Assembly (NCBI GenBank): GCA_016721505.1
Contig: JADKHX010000003.1
Location: 372,001-436,000 of the forward strand
From: Rhodocyclaceae bacterium
GTDB lineage: Bacteria; Pseudomonadota; Gammaproteobacteria; Burkholderiales; Rhodocyclaceae
Direction: 5' to 3'
DNA: 64,000 nucleotides
Every line of letters starts with the position of its first letter. Within the stretch, counting starts at the first letter, position 1. Made by a program: the position numbers and the translations under genes. Shown here piece by piece: positions 16,306 through 25,495 of this stretch. The notes below the pieces were generated by a model, which worked only from the letters and a program-made list of their open reading frames with translations, was not told the origin of the DNA and did not search any database.

Positions 16306-16904
16306 TCGGGTGTAGGCCGCCGCGCGCTTTTGGGACGGAACGCGCTCACCACTTCGGACTTAGTTTCCGCATAAGGGCCACCGATTAAATCAATGCAATA
16401 GGGGATCGCGGCGAATATTCCCGGCACGAGCGCTTTCCCGTTTTCGTCTTTGAGCCCTTCCAGCGTTTCCGTGATCGCTTTGGGCTGACCGGGCAAATTA
16501 ACGATTAATGCCGCACCACCCGCATGGCGCCGAATCGCGCCGACTTGGCGCGACAAAATTGCAGTCGGTACAAACTGCAAGGAAATCTGCCGCATCTGTT
16601 CGCCAAAGCCCGGTAACACGGTGTGTGCAACTGCCAGCGTAGCTTCCGGCGTGACATCACGCAACGCCGGCCCGGTTCCCCCAGTGGTGAGCACCAGATG
16701 GCAGCCACATTCGTCAATCAAGGAAATTAGTGTCGACTCGATCAGTGCTTGTTCGTCAGCGATCAATCGCGTCTGCGCTCGCCACGGCGAAGCCAAGGCA
16801 CGCCCAAGCCAGGCTTCCAAACTCGGGATTCCAGCATCGGCATAAACACCGCCAGCGGCGCGATCTGATATGGAAACTAAACCGATTACGAGTTCATTAT
16901 TCAT
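16302..16904 (-). CDS. mog: molybdopterin adenylyltransferase
   Basis: 200 residues from the ATG at 16904. The longer ORF start at 16991 adds 29 unrelated residues. The MoaB/Mog signature LTTGGTGPALRDVTPEAT lies at about residues 70-87, with VGLVSISDRA-type opening and NLPGQPKA at about 150. It adenylates molybdopterin before molybdate insertion. No other molybdenum cofactor genes are nearby. The upstream ribosome-binding site is weak. Confidence 0.9.
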   Translation of the reverse strand: MNNELVIGLVSISDRAAGGVYADAGIPSLEAWLGRALASPWRAQTRLIADEQALIESTLISLIDECGCHLVLTTGGTGPALRDVTPEATLAVAHTVLPGFGEQMRQISLQFVPTAILSRQVGAIRRHAGGAALIVNLPGQPKAITETLEGLKDENGKALVPGIFAAIPYCIDLIGGPYAETKSEVVSAFRPKSARRPTPD

Positions 16905-17039
16905 ACCGAATTCACGACGGGAAAAGTTGCCGCCATTATCAAAGGATTCGGCGATTCTTGTAACGCGAGTTTCGAGCCGACGCAACGCCAATTCGCGCTA
17001 GCATATTGAACCTTAACCATTCCTCCAAGAAAGTCCGCC

Positions 17040-17426
17040 ATGAGCCGCGCACGTAAAATTATTTCAACCACTGCCGCACCCGCTGCGATTGGTATTTATT
17101 CGCAAGCGGTACAAGTGGATAAGACGATTTATCTTTCCGGACAAATCCCGCTTGACCCCGTCACCATGCAACTCGCCGAAGGTATCGAGGCACAGATCGT
17201 GCGCGTGTTTGAGAATCTCAAAGCCGTCGCCGAAGCCGCTGGTGCTAGCCTGAACGACGCAGTTAAATTGAATATTTATCTGACCGATTTGAGCAATTTT
17301 GCCAAGGTCAATGAAGTCATGGCGCGTTATGTGGTGGAGCCGTTTCCGGCGCGCGCCGCAGTCGGCGTAAAAGAACTGCCACGTGGTTCCTTGGTTGAGG
17401 CCGATGCGATTTTGGTCGTTGATTGA
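17040..17426 (+). CDS. ridA: RidA family enamine/imine deaminase
   Basis: 128 residues. It contains the YjgF/YER057c/UK114 core PAAIGIYSQAVQVDKTIYLSGQIPLDP, and the C-terminal FPARAAVGVKELPRGSLVEADAI with the catalytic Arg in ARAAVGV. It hydrolyses reactive 2-aminoacrylate and related imines from PLP enzymes. The stop codon overlaps the TTG start of recG, so the two are coupled. Confidence 0.95.
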   Translation: MSRARKIISTTAAPAAIGIYSQAVQVDKTIYLSGQIPLDPVTMQLAEGIEAQIVRVFENLKAVAEAAGASLNDAVKLNIYLTDLSNFAKVNEVMARYVVEPFPARAAVGVKELPRGSLVEADAILVVD

Positions 17427-19465
17427 AACCCGCAGCCACACCAAAATCCACTAACACCTTAGCCGCCAAGCTAGCGCGGCTGGGTTTGCGCACGGATGCA
17501 GATTTCATTGTGCATCTGCCCTTGCGCTATGAAGACGAAACGCGCATCACGCGAATTGCCGATGCGCGTTCTGGTGAGGCGGCACAATTTGAAGTTGAAG
17601 TCGTCGATTGCGAAATTGCTTTTCGCCCGCGTCGGCAATTGATTGCGCGGGTGGTGGATGACAGTGGCGCAATGTCGCTGCGCTTTTTGAACTTCTATCC
17701 CAACCAACAAAAAATGCTGCAAATCGGCGCGCGGCTGCGCGTTTTCGGCGAGGTGCATGAAGGCTATCTGGGCGAAGAAATTATTCATCCACGTTTTCAA
17801 ACTGTAGGCGCGGCACAAGCACTGCCGGATTGTTTGACCCCGATTTATCCGACCACCGCCGGTTTGGGTCAAGCCACTTTGCGCCGCTTGATTGCGCGGG
17901 CATTGGAACGTAGCGAAGCGGCCAATGCGATGCACGACACCTTGCCGAAGGCAATGCTGAAATCCCTCCGCTTGCCGGAATTTGCCGCCGCGATACGTCT
18001 TTTGCATACGCCACCGCCAGATGTGAAATTGAGCGATCTTGAGTCGCGCAAACATCCGGCATGGCGGCGCGTGCAATTTGATGAACTGCTCGCCCAGCAA
18101 TTGAGTTTGCGTCGTGCCTATGCCGCCAGGCGCACACGCAGTGCACCACAATTAATGGCGAGCGGACAATTGACCAAGGCACTGTTGGCCAGCTTACCGT
18201 TTGAATTAACTCACGCGCAAGTTCGGACATGGCGTGAAATTGCTGCTGATCTGGTGCAGCCGCATCCCATGCAGCGCCTATTGCAAGGCGATGTCGGCAG
18301 CGGAAAAACTATCGTCGCGGCCTTGGCGATGTTGCAAGCGGTAGAGGCGGGCTACCAGGCTGCGCTGATGGCACCGACGGAAATTTTGGCCGAGCAACAC
18401 TATCGGAAATTGAGCGGGTGGTTAGAACCATTGGGCATGAAAGTTGGTTGGATAACCGGCAGCTTAAAAGCCAAAGCCAAACGTGAGGCGATCTCGTCAG
18501 TTGGTGCTGGCGACACGCCGTTGGTCATCGGTACCCACGCACTTATCGAAGAAAATGTCGAGTTCAAAAAACTCGGACTCACCATCGTCGACGAGCAACA
18601 TCGCTTCGGTGTACGTCAGCGTTTGGCGCTCAAAGACAAAGGCCAGTACGCGCACCAACTGGCGATGTCCGCAACACCGATTCCACGCACTTTGGCGATG
18701 AGTTTGTATGCGGATTTGGATGTTTCGGTGCTCGACGAATTGCCGCCTGGACGTACGCCAGTGGTCACCAAATTGGTCGCCGATTCGCGCCGCGCCGATG
18801 TGCTTACGCGAGTGCGCGCGGCATGCATTGCGGGCGGCCAAGCCTATTGGGTTTGCCCGCTGATTGAAGAATCAGAAACGCTACAACTCAAAACGGCTGA
18901 GGAAACTTTTGCCATGCTGGTGGAGGCAATGCCCGACGTAAAAGTCGGGTTGGTGCATGGCCGCCTCAAAGCCGACGCCAAGGCTGCTGTGATGGCCGCT
19001 TTTGCCGCCAACGAAATTCAACTTTTAGTGGCGACCACGGTGATAGAAGTAGGCGTGGACGTGCCCAACGCCAGCCTGATGGTGATAGAACATGCCGAGC
19101 GCTTTGGTTTGGCGCAACTACATCAATTGCGTGGCCGCGTTGGCCGTGGTGCAGCGCATTCCGCCTGTATCTTGCTCTACGCGCAACCACTCGGGCAGTT
19201 GGCGCGCGCACGCTTAAAAATTATTTTCGAGAACAATGACGGCTTTGAAATCGCCAATCAGGATTTGCATTTACGCGGCCCGGGCGAATTTATCGGCGCG
19301 CGACAATCCGGCATGCCATTGTTGCGCTATGCCGATTTGGAGGATGTTGACATGGTCGCAAACGCGCGTCGTGTTGCGGATCAAATGTTGAACGAGTCGA
19401 CGACACAGGTCGACATGCACCTCGCCCGCTGGCTCGGCGGACGAGAAGATTTACTCAAGGCATAA
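17423..19465 (+). CDS. recG: ATP-dependent DNA helicase RecG (TTG start)
   Basis: 680 residues, normal length. The N-terminal wedge/OB domain (around 50-150) is followed by the helicase core: LLQGDVGSGKTIVAALAML (Walker A), VDEQHRFGVRQRLAL (DEQH box), MSATPIPRTLAMSLY (motif III) and HQLRGRVGRGAAHSAC (motif VI). It drives branch migration and rescue of stalled forks. The TTG at 17423 overlaps the ridA stop (TTGA). A 27-bp repeat encodes S-V-G-A-G-D-T-P at about 358-366, between ITGSLKAKAKREA and LVIGTHALIEE. From memory of the family this replaces residues without changing length. Confidence 0.95.
   Translation: MKPAATPKSTNTLAAKLARLGLRTDADFIVHLPLRYEDETRITRIADARSGEAAQFEVEVVDCEIAFRPRRQLIARVVDDSGAMSLRFLNFYPNQQKMLQIGARLRVFGEVHEGYLGEEIIHPRFQTVGAAQALPDCLTPIYPTTAGLGQATLRRLIARALERSEAANAMHDTLPKAMLKSLRLPEFAAAIRLLHTPPPDVKLSDLESRKHPAWRRVQFDELLAQQLSLRRAYAARRTRSAPQLMASGQLTKALLASLPFELTHAQVRTWREIAADLVQPHPMQRLLQGDVGSGKTIVAALAMLQAVEAGYQAALMAPTEILAEQHYRKLSGWLEPLGMKVGWITGSLKAKAKREAISSVGAGDTPLVIGTHALIEENVEFKKLGLTIVDEQHRFGVRQRLALKDKGQYAHQLAMSATPIPRTLAMSLYADLDVSVLDELPPGRTPVVTKLVADSRRADVLTRVRAACIAGGQAYWVCPLIEESETLQLKTAEETFAMLVEAMPDVKVGLVHGRLKADAKAAVMAAFAANEIQLLVATTVIEVGVDVPNASLMVIEHAERFGLAQLHQLRGRVGRGAAHSACILLYAQPLGQLARARLKIIFENNDGFEIANQDLHLRGPGEFIGARQSGMPLLRYADLEDVDMVANARRVADQMLNESTTQVDMHLARWLGGREDLLKA
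18495..18521 (-). repeat. dispersed 27-bp repeat, copy 5 (in recG)
   Basis: Arm ACGGCGTGTCGC, core CAGCACCAACT, end GACG on the minus strand. It is antisense to recG, which reads the complement as S-V-G-A-G-D-T-P. Confidence 0.9.
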
Positions 19466-19474
19466 ACTGAATCT

Positions 19475-20122
19475 ATGAAGCTGAAATTACATCTTCACCG
19501 CCCCGACCGTCGCGCTCATTCGATGGATGGTGGCGGCTGGTTGCCGATGTTGCCGTTAGATTTGCGACCGGGTGTTAGTAGCGATTTTCTGCGATCGAAA
19601 ATTATGTCTGCCTGGCTGCGCGAAAGCGGTTCATTGACCGCACGTCTGCAACGCTACGGAACCACTCGCGTGATGCGCGTGCGACAAACCAGAGCAGTAC
19701 CCAATCGCGACGAGCGCTGGTTTCTTGGTGTGAACAAAAGTCGGCAGGCCAATCAATCGCTGATGATTCGCGAAGTTGTGTTGACGGTGGATAGTGTGCC
19801 TTGGGTGTTTGCACACACTTTGGCCAACGCGCCGGCGATGCGTCTATTACGCCGCGCCGGCCGGAATGCTTTAGCGGTAGTTTTATTCACCGATCCACAA
19901 GTCAGTGCTGGACCTTTGCAGTATCACCGTGTCGATGTCAGGCATCCGCTGTATCGTGCAGCGCAGACTTGGTGCGGCGATACAACCGACGGCAAACCAA
20001 CCGGCAAACCCCTCGCGCTGATGGCTCGTCGTGCTTTGTTTACGCGAGGCGCAGCGCGACTCTTGGTGACGGAAGTTTTTCTGCCGCTAGTGGCTACCTC
20101 AGCGCCAAGTCCGCGAGCTTAA
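19475..20122 (+). CDS. ubiC: chorismate lyase
   Basis: 215 residues. The family pattern is present: an opening W-L-x-E-S-G-S-L-T-A-R-L at about 48-59, REVVLTVDSVPWVFAHT with the product-binding Arg, and the C-terminal LALMARRALFTRGAARLLVTEVFLP. It converts chorismate to 4-hydroxybenzoate and pyruvate, the first committed step of ubiquinone synthesis. It follows recG by 9 bp. The next step, ubiA, lies 1.4 kb downstream, beyond a convergent gene. Confidence 0.92.
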   Translation: MKLKLHLHRPDRRAHSMDGGGWLPMLPLDLRPGVSSDFLRSKIMSAWLRESGSLTARLQRYGTTRVMRVRQTRAVPNRDERWFLGVNKSRQANQSLMIREVVLTVDSVPWVFAHTLANAPAMRLLRRAGRNALAVVLFTDPQVSAGPLQYHRVDVRHPLYRAAQTWCGDTTDGKPTGKPLALMARRALFTRGAARLLVTEVFLPLVATSAPSPRA

Positions 20123-21456
20123 ATTTCAGCTTTTCTATTTTTGATGTTCGCTGCTATTTCAAGCTGCTGAGGCGTATGGTCAGCACTTTGCGCCGCCAGC
20201 ACGACACGATTGCGCCCCATTGTTTTGGCTTCGTACAGCGCTACATCGGCGCGATTCATCAGGGCTTCAAGCGATTCTCCTTGTACGTGCTGTGCCACGC
20301 CAAAGCTTGCCGTGAAGCGAATCGCTGCACCTGCCGAAGTTTCGACCATCATTGTTTCCACCGCTGCACGTAGACGTTCGGCGGTCAAAATCGCCACATC
20401 AAAATTTTGTTGTGGTAACAAAACAGCGAACTCTTCACCGCCGATTCGCGCTAGTAAATCGACGCGCCGCACCAAACCAGCCAGACCGGTACCGATCGCT
20501 TTCAGCACCGCATCGCCGCCTTCATGACCGTAACGATCATTGATTGATTTGAAGTGGTCGAGATCAAACATGATCAATGAAGTGCCATCGCCGTAACGGT
20601 CATGGCGTGATAGTTCGCTTTCGGACTTGGCAATAAATTGACGGCGATTGGCAAGCCCGGTGAGGACATCGGTGTGTGCCAACTGCTCGAGTTCAAATTT
20701 ACTGGCAATGAGTGCACGTTGTCCGCTGGCCAAAGCATCGGCTGCGTCAGCGAGTGCCTGAAATTCACGAAATGTCTCTTCTTTGCTGGCGCCGTAGAAA
20801 CCTTGTTGCGCTGTTGTCAGCGTTCTGGAAAGGCGAATCAGCGGCCGCACAATCATCACGAAAAACGCACTGAGGCTTATCGCAAAAATAGCCAGTGAGG
20901 CAAGCACCAAATGCAGTAAGCGGTCACGTGAATCGCGTGTCGCAAGAATAATGCGCTCGGCATCATCGCTCGCTGCCATTGATGCGGTGTAACCAACCCG
21001 CTCGGAATAATCAAACAGTTTTTGTGCAACGGGTTGCCAGCGCGTCAGGCACTCAGCGCGTGCAGGATTACCCTTTTGCCTAAGCATGGCTAGATTTGAG
21101 TCAAGTGTCGCAAATGCCTCGTTAATTGCCGCACGTAGCTCAGGATCGCCCTGCAAGACGCCATCCATTGCAATACTATCCAGACTTTGGCGCATCACCT
21201 GCCGCTGTTCTTTGTCGTCAATCCAAATTAGCGCTTGCCCCGTGTGCGCCAAGCGCTCAAGACCGCGAACCATCCGAGTTGCTTCAGACATGGTTGGCAT
21301 GGCGACGTCATAAATCTGGTCGGCAGCCAACTCAATCGCCTGCTGACGTTGGTATAGCAAAACGCATGCTGCCACCAGCGTCATAGCGAGGACTATGGAG
21401 CCAATCGCTGCAGTTGGAATTAACCGCCACTTAGTGCGTTGCAGTGCAGAATACAT
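20119..21456 (-). CDS. membrane-bound diguanylate cyclase
   Basis: 445 residues. Two membrane segments (about 15-35 and 185-205) enclose a periplasmic four-helix-type sensor region. A short linker then leads to a GGDEF domain with DVLTGLANRRQF, FDLDHFKSINDRYGHEGGD and the active-site GGEEF. An intact inhibitory site RRVD sits five residues before GGEEF, so the enzyme is probably active and product-inhibited. It makes cyclic di-GMP from GTP. Its 3' end overlaps the convergent ubiC by 4 bp. The sensed signal is unknown. Confidence 0.9.
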   Translation of the reverse strand: MYSALQRTKWRLIPTAAIGSIVLAMTLVAACVLLYQRQQAIELAADQIYDVAMPTMSEATRMVRGLERLAHTGQALIWIDDKEQRQVMRQSLDSIAMDGVLQGDPELRAAINEAFATLDSNLAMLRQKGNPARAECLTRWQPVAQKLFDYSERVGYTASMAASDDAERIILATRDSRDRLLHLVLASLAIFAISLSAFFVMIVRPLIRLSRTLTTAQQGFYGASKEETFREFQALADAADALASGQRALIASKFELEQLAHTDVLTGLANRRQFIAKSESELSRHDRYGDGTSLIMFDLDHFKSINDRYGHEGGDAVLKAIGTGLAGLVRRVDLLARIGGEEFAVLLPQQNFDVAILTAERLRAAVETMMVETSAGAAIRFTASFGVAQHVQGESLEALMNRADVALYEAKTMGRNRVVLAAQSADHTPQQLEIAANIKNRKAEI

Positions 21457-21528
21457 CGACTCAGCATAAGTATTTCCTTAGTTACTGTCCAGCAGCTTGT
21501 TACTCTTTGCGCCAGTACAATTCATCAA

Positions 21529-22416
21529 ATGACCTTAAGTGAATTTAAACAACGTGTCGATTTGTATGAAAAATTGATGCGCTTGGACAAGCCGGTTGGC
21601 ACCCTGCTTTTGCTCTGGCCGACTTTATGGGGGCTATGGTTGGCGACGGGTGGCGCGCCGGATCCATTACTGGTGCTGATATTTTGTCTGGGCACGGTGC
21701 TGATGCGTTCTGCGGGTTGCGTAATCAACGATTACGCCGATCGTGATTTTGATGCCCATGTGGAGCGTACCAAAGATCGACCTATCGCTACCGGGCAGGT
21801 CAGTCGCCAAGAGGCCTTGTGGCTGGCTGGCGGGCTGACAGTGACAGCCGGAATGTTGATATTGCCGTTGGGGAAGATGGTGCTGGAATTGTCGGTGTTT
21901 GCCGTTTTTCTGGCGGCGAGCTATCCCTTTACCAAACGATTTTTCGCCATTCCGCAAGCCTATCTGGGTGTGGCTTTTGGCTTTGGCATTCCAATGTCAT
22001 ATGCAGCGGTGCACGATATGGTGCCAAGCCTTGCTTGGTGGTTGTTGCTGGCCAACGTGTTTTGGGCAATTGCTTACGACACCGAGTACGCCATGGTAGA
22101 TCGTGAAGACGATTTGAAAATCGGTATTCGTACATCGGCGATTACATTCGGAAAATTTGATGTAGCGGCGGTGATGGCAAGCTACGCAATCGCCTTGGCA
22201 ATACTCTGCGGCGTTGGCGTTGTAGAAAAGTTGTCGTGGGGATATCAATCCGGCATTGCCACCGCGACGCTCATTGCCGGCTATCACTACACGCTGATTC
22301 GTGGGCGAGCGCGTGAAGCCTGCTTCAAAGCGTTTCGGCACAACGTCTGGATTGGCGCGGCGATTTTTTCTGGCTTGATCATTGAGTTCAACCTGCTGCC
22401 TCGGTTTGTAGCTTGA
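21529..22416 (+). CDS. ubiA: 4-hydroxybenzoate polyprenyltransferase
   Basis: 295 residues from the ATG at 21529; the upstream ATG at 21439 would overlap the divergent cyclase gene. The two aspartate-rich prenyl-diphosphate motifs are intact: NDYADRDFDAHVERTKDRP, and DTEYAMVDREDD about 110 residues later. Eight to nine hydrophobic segments are visible. It attaches the polyprenyl tail to 4-hydroxybenzoate made by UbiC. The next gene starts 1 bp after its stop. Confidence 0.95.
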   Translation: MTLSEFKQRVDLYEKLMRLDKPVGTLLLLWPTLWGLWLATGGAPDPLLVLIFCLGTVLMRSAGCVINDYADRDFDAHVERTKDRPIATGQVSRQEALWLAGGLTVTAGMLILPLGKMVLELSVFAVFLAASYPFTKRFFAIPQAYLGVAFGFGIPMSYAAVHDMVPSLAWWLLLANVFWAIAYDTEYAMVDREDDLKIGIRTSAITFGKFDVAAVMASYAIALAILCGVGVVEKLSWGYQSGIATATLIAGYHYTLIRGRAREACFKAFRHNVWIGAAIFSGLIIEFNLLPRFVA

Positions 22417-22417
22417 A

Positions 22418-23428
22418 ATGAAGCCCGCCCATCACCGCGAAGGCGGCTTTTGCAATTCCAATGGCGAAGTTGCGATTGGTAATTTCTCTTGGCATGACAT
22501 GGCATGGCGTACGCTGCGTGGCGATTTCAGGCCGCAACATGCACCACAAGGGGGTTACAAGAAATTTGCTATTGATTGGAGCACGCCAGTCAATCATGCG
22601 CAGTTAGCGCAGCGGCAAATTGCGCCAGTGGTGACCTGGTTGGGACACGTCACCATTTTGTTGCAAGTGGCTGGATTGAATATTCTGATCGACCCGACGC
22701 TAGCTGATTTCGCCGGCCCCTATGGTCGTCTCGGCGCGCCGCGCCGTGTGCCTGCACCACTAACAGCGGCGCAATTGCCACCGATAGACGTTTTGCTGAT
22801 TTCGCACAACCACTATGATCATTTGTGTGATGCGACGATTGCACAATTGATGACCAGCGGCCAAACGCCGCGCATCTTTGTGCCATTGGGATTAAAAGCG
22901 TGGTTCGACACGCGCAGCATTTCAAATGTGGTCGAGATGGATTGGTGGGATCGCGTGGATCTGGGTTCCGATTTACGTCTTCATTTCACGCCTTCCCAAC
23001 ATTGGAGCCGACGCACGCCCTTCGACACCAATGCCTCGCTTTGGGGTGGCTTTGCGCTCGAATGGCAGCGCACTAGATCTAAATTGTGGCGCTTCATGTT
23101 TCCCGGCGATACCGGCTATTCAAATGACTTTAAAACGATATGCCAACGCATCGGCAAAATCGACTTTTTGGCATTACCGATTGGCGCTTATTTACCGCGT
23201 GATTTCATGAAGCCAATGCATGTCAGTCCCGATGATGCAGTGCGCCTGATGTTGGATCTTGAAGCCGAGCTGGCGATGGGCGTGCATTGGGGCACCTTCA
23301 TGCTCACCCAAGAAGCCTTCGATGATCCGCCACGTGATCTGCTGACAGCGTGTCATCAGCACCAACTGGCGCCAGAGAAAATCTGGCTGATGAAGCACGG
23401 CGAGACGCGGGCGATTCCCCTGTCGTGA
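22418..23428 (+). CDS. MBL-fold hydrolase, NAPE-PLD/UlaG-like
   Basis: 336 residues. The opening KPAHHREGGFCN and the metal motif SHNHYDHLCD (HxHxDH) at about 130-139, with FPGDTGYSNDF and VHWGTFML further on, are typical of the metallo-beta-lactamase group related to N-acylphosphatidylethanolamine phospholipase D. That suggests a zinc hydrolase acting on a phosphodiester of lipid type; substrate not shown. The dispersed repeat encodes T-A-C-H-Q-H-Q-L-A at about 310-318, in the C-terminal helix, apparently without a length change. The stop overlaps a GTG start of the next gene. Confidence 0.85.
   Translation: MKPAHHREGGFCNSNGEVAIGNFSWHDMAWRTLRGDFRPQHAPQGGYKKFAIDWSTPVNHAQLAQRQIAPVVTWLGHVTILLQVAGLNILIDPTLADFAGPYGRLGAPRRVPAPLTAAQLPPIDVLLISHNHYDHLCDATIAQLMTSGQTPRIFVPLGLKAWFDTRSISNVVEMDWWDRVDLGSDLRLHFTPSQHWSRRTPFDTNASLWGGFALEWQRTRSKLWRFMFPGDTGYSNDFKTICQRIGKIDFLALPIGAYLPRDFMKPMHVSPDDAVRLMLDLEAELAMGVHWGTFMLTQEAFDDPPRDLLTACHQHQLAPEKIWLMKHGETRAIPLS
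23345..23371 (+). repeat. dispersed 27-bp repeat, copy 6 (in MBL hydrolase gene)
   Basis: Arm ACAGCGTGTCAT, core CAGCACCAACT, end GGCG. Sense orientation, translated in the third forward frame as A-C-H-Q-H-Q-L-A. Confidence 0.9.
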
Positions 23429-23868
23429 ACACGACGATACACCGCGACGAGTACACGATTTCGACTGACCGAAATCGATTGGATATCGTCGCGATCCACA
23501 CCTATCTGGCGCGCAGTTACTGGTCGCCAAATGTGCCATTTGCCATCGTCGAACGAGCGATAGCAAATTCTTTGCCCTTTGGTCTGTATCACGGCGAGGC
23601 GCAAGTCGGCTTCGCGCGAGTGATTACCGATCAAGCCACATTCGCCTATCTGGCCGATGTGTATGTGCTTGAGGCGCACCGTGGCAAGGGCTTGTCGAAA
23701 TGGATGCTGGAAGTTATTCAGACCGATGTGCGACTACAAGGCTTACGGCGTATGTTGCTGGCGACCAAAGATGCGCATGAGTTGTATCGACGCTTTGGTT
23801 TTACCGAGCTGGCGAACCCCTCGCGCATGATGGAGATTGTGTACCCGAATATTTACAACGCGACTTGA
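23425..23868 (+). CDS. GNAT family N-acetyltransferase (GTG start)
   Basis: 147 residues from a GTG overlapping the MBL gene stop (GTGA); the ATG at 23350 would lie deep inside that gene. It contains the acetyl-CoA loop VYVLEAHRGKGLSKWML at about 82-98 and a C-terminal HELYRRFGFTEL, the usual GNAT pattern. Acceptor unknown. Part of the ubiA-MBL-GNAT run. Confidence 0.85.
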   Translation: MNTTIHRDEYTISTDRNRLDIVAIHTYLARSYWSPNVPFAIVERAIANSLPFGLYHGEAQVGFARVITDQATFAYLADVYVLEAHRGKGLSKWMLEVIQTDVRLQGLRRMLLATKDAHELYRRFGFTELANPSRMMEIVYPNIYNAT

Positions 23869-23923
23869 GAGATGTCTGCGCGTCTATATACTGAATAAAT
23901 CGTCGTTAGAGATCGAGAAAATC

Positions 23924-25448
23924 ATGCATATCAAACGTATTTTTCTGCTGACCTGCGCCATCCTTGGCACTAATTGCGCTTTGGCCAAAAACGCTGGCGA
24001 CATCAAGTTTGAGTCGCTTGCCAATCGCTACATTGAACGATATTTGACAACCCATCCCGAATCGGCGACAGCGCTGGGCGACCATCGATTTGATGCCCGT
24101 ACCACTGATTTGTCGATGCGCGGCGTGGCCGCGGATCGCGCCTTGTATCAGTCCACACTCAAACAACTTACAGCGATTTCGGCATCGTCGTTGTCGCCCA
24201 ATGATGCGGTGGATAAAGCTATTTTGGAAAACGAATTACGCGGACGTTTGTTTGACCTTGAAGTGCTTAGAGAAGCAGAAAGAAACCCGCTGAACTACAA
24301 CCCATCGAATGGCATTTATGGATTGTTGGCACGCGATTTTGCGCCACTGAAATCACGGTTGATTTCTGTGCAAGCGCGACTCGAAGCGGTGCCAAAAGTG
24401 GTCGCCGCAGCACAAGCGAATTTAAAAAATCCGCCGCGTGTATTCACCGAGACCGCAATCATGCAAAACAAAGGCGCGATTTCCTTGGTGCGTGGCGAGT
24501 TGGATGAGTACATCAAACAAGAACCAAGCATGCGCGAAAAACTAGCGCCCGCACAAGCCAGCGCGATTGCGGCACTCGAGGCCTATGGACGGTGGCTGGA
24601 GACCGATTTGCTACCGCGTTCGACGGGAGATTTCCGGATTGGCAAAGCCGCGTTCTGCCGAAACACGATCCGACAACACCAATATCGTCGCCAAAGCTAA
24701 TCAGACTTTGGCCGCCGCGACTGAATTTGCGCGCGCAAATAATTTGGTCAGCCTACCAAGTGATCCGGTTAAAGTCATCGTCATGCCGGAATATGCACGT
24801 GGCGTGTCAGTAGCCTATTGCGATGCCGCCGGCGCGCTGGAAAAAAATGGCGAGACTTTTTACGCGATTTCGCCAACGCCAGTCGATTGGACAGCGGCGC
24901 GCACGGCCTCGTTTTATCGCGAGTACAACGATGCGATGCTGGCGAATCTCACCGTGCATGAAGCGATGCCCGGGCATTATTTGCAAATCATCGTCGCCAA
25001 CAAAGTGCCAACGACCACCAAGATTCGTCATTTGATTGGTAGCGGCACTTTCATCGAAGGGTGGGCGACCTACGCCGAACAAATCATGGCTGACGCCGGC
25101 TTCGGTGGCCCTGAAACCAAAATGCAGCAAATGAAAATGCGCTTGCGCTTGGTTATCAACGCCATCATTGACCACAAAATCCATGCCGGAAGTATGACTC
25201 AGCAAGAGGCAATGGACTTGATGATGACGGAAGGCTTTCAAGAGGATGGCGAGGCCGCTGGAAAGTGGAAGCGCGCGCAAATGAGCTCAACACAACTGTC
25301 GACCTACTACGTTGGCAATTTGGAAATCAACGCTCTCGCCAAGGACATGAAAATCAAGTTTGGCGGCGACGCAAAATCAGTACACGATCGCATGCTTTCA
25401 TTCGGTTCGATTGCCACGAAATATGTACGGCAATTGAGCGGCCTTTAG
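23924..25448 (+). pseudogene. secreted DUF885 peptidase-like gene, deleted and frameshifted
   Basis: Starts MHIKRIFLLTCAILG, a signal peptide. The first ~240 codons read in one frame (ESLANRYIERYLTTHPESAT, ending GDFRIGKAAF). From about 24655 the homology continues in another frame with R-S-D-N-T-N-I-V-A-K-A-N-Q-T-L. That frame carries the family motifs HEAMPGHYLQ (HExxPGH, metal site) and FIEGWATYAEQ. Total length is about 508 codons against roughly 590 in the family, so some 80-90 codons appear missing at the junction as well as the frame. The C-terminal half keeps normal codon structure, suggesting recent loss. Confidence 0.75.
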
Positions 25449-25495
25449 GCCGTCCCTGCATTTGCAATGACGGTGAGTGAGCAAGGATTCTGAAC

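Noticed and set aside
17471..18151. Long minus-strand open frame opposite recG
   Set aside because: recG is a clear full-length gene; the reverse frame has no family pattern and no ribosome-binding site.
18647..18664. Second half-match to the dispersed repeat in recG (GCACCAACTGGCG)
   Set aside because: It lies in the conserved HQL-x-MSATPIPRT motif, lacks the left arm and the CA before GCACC, and is explained by the codons of the protein.
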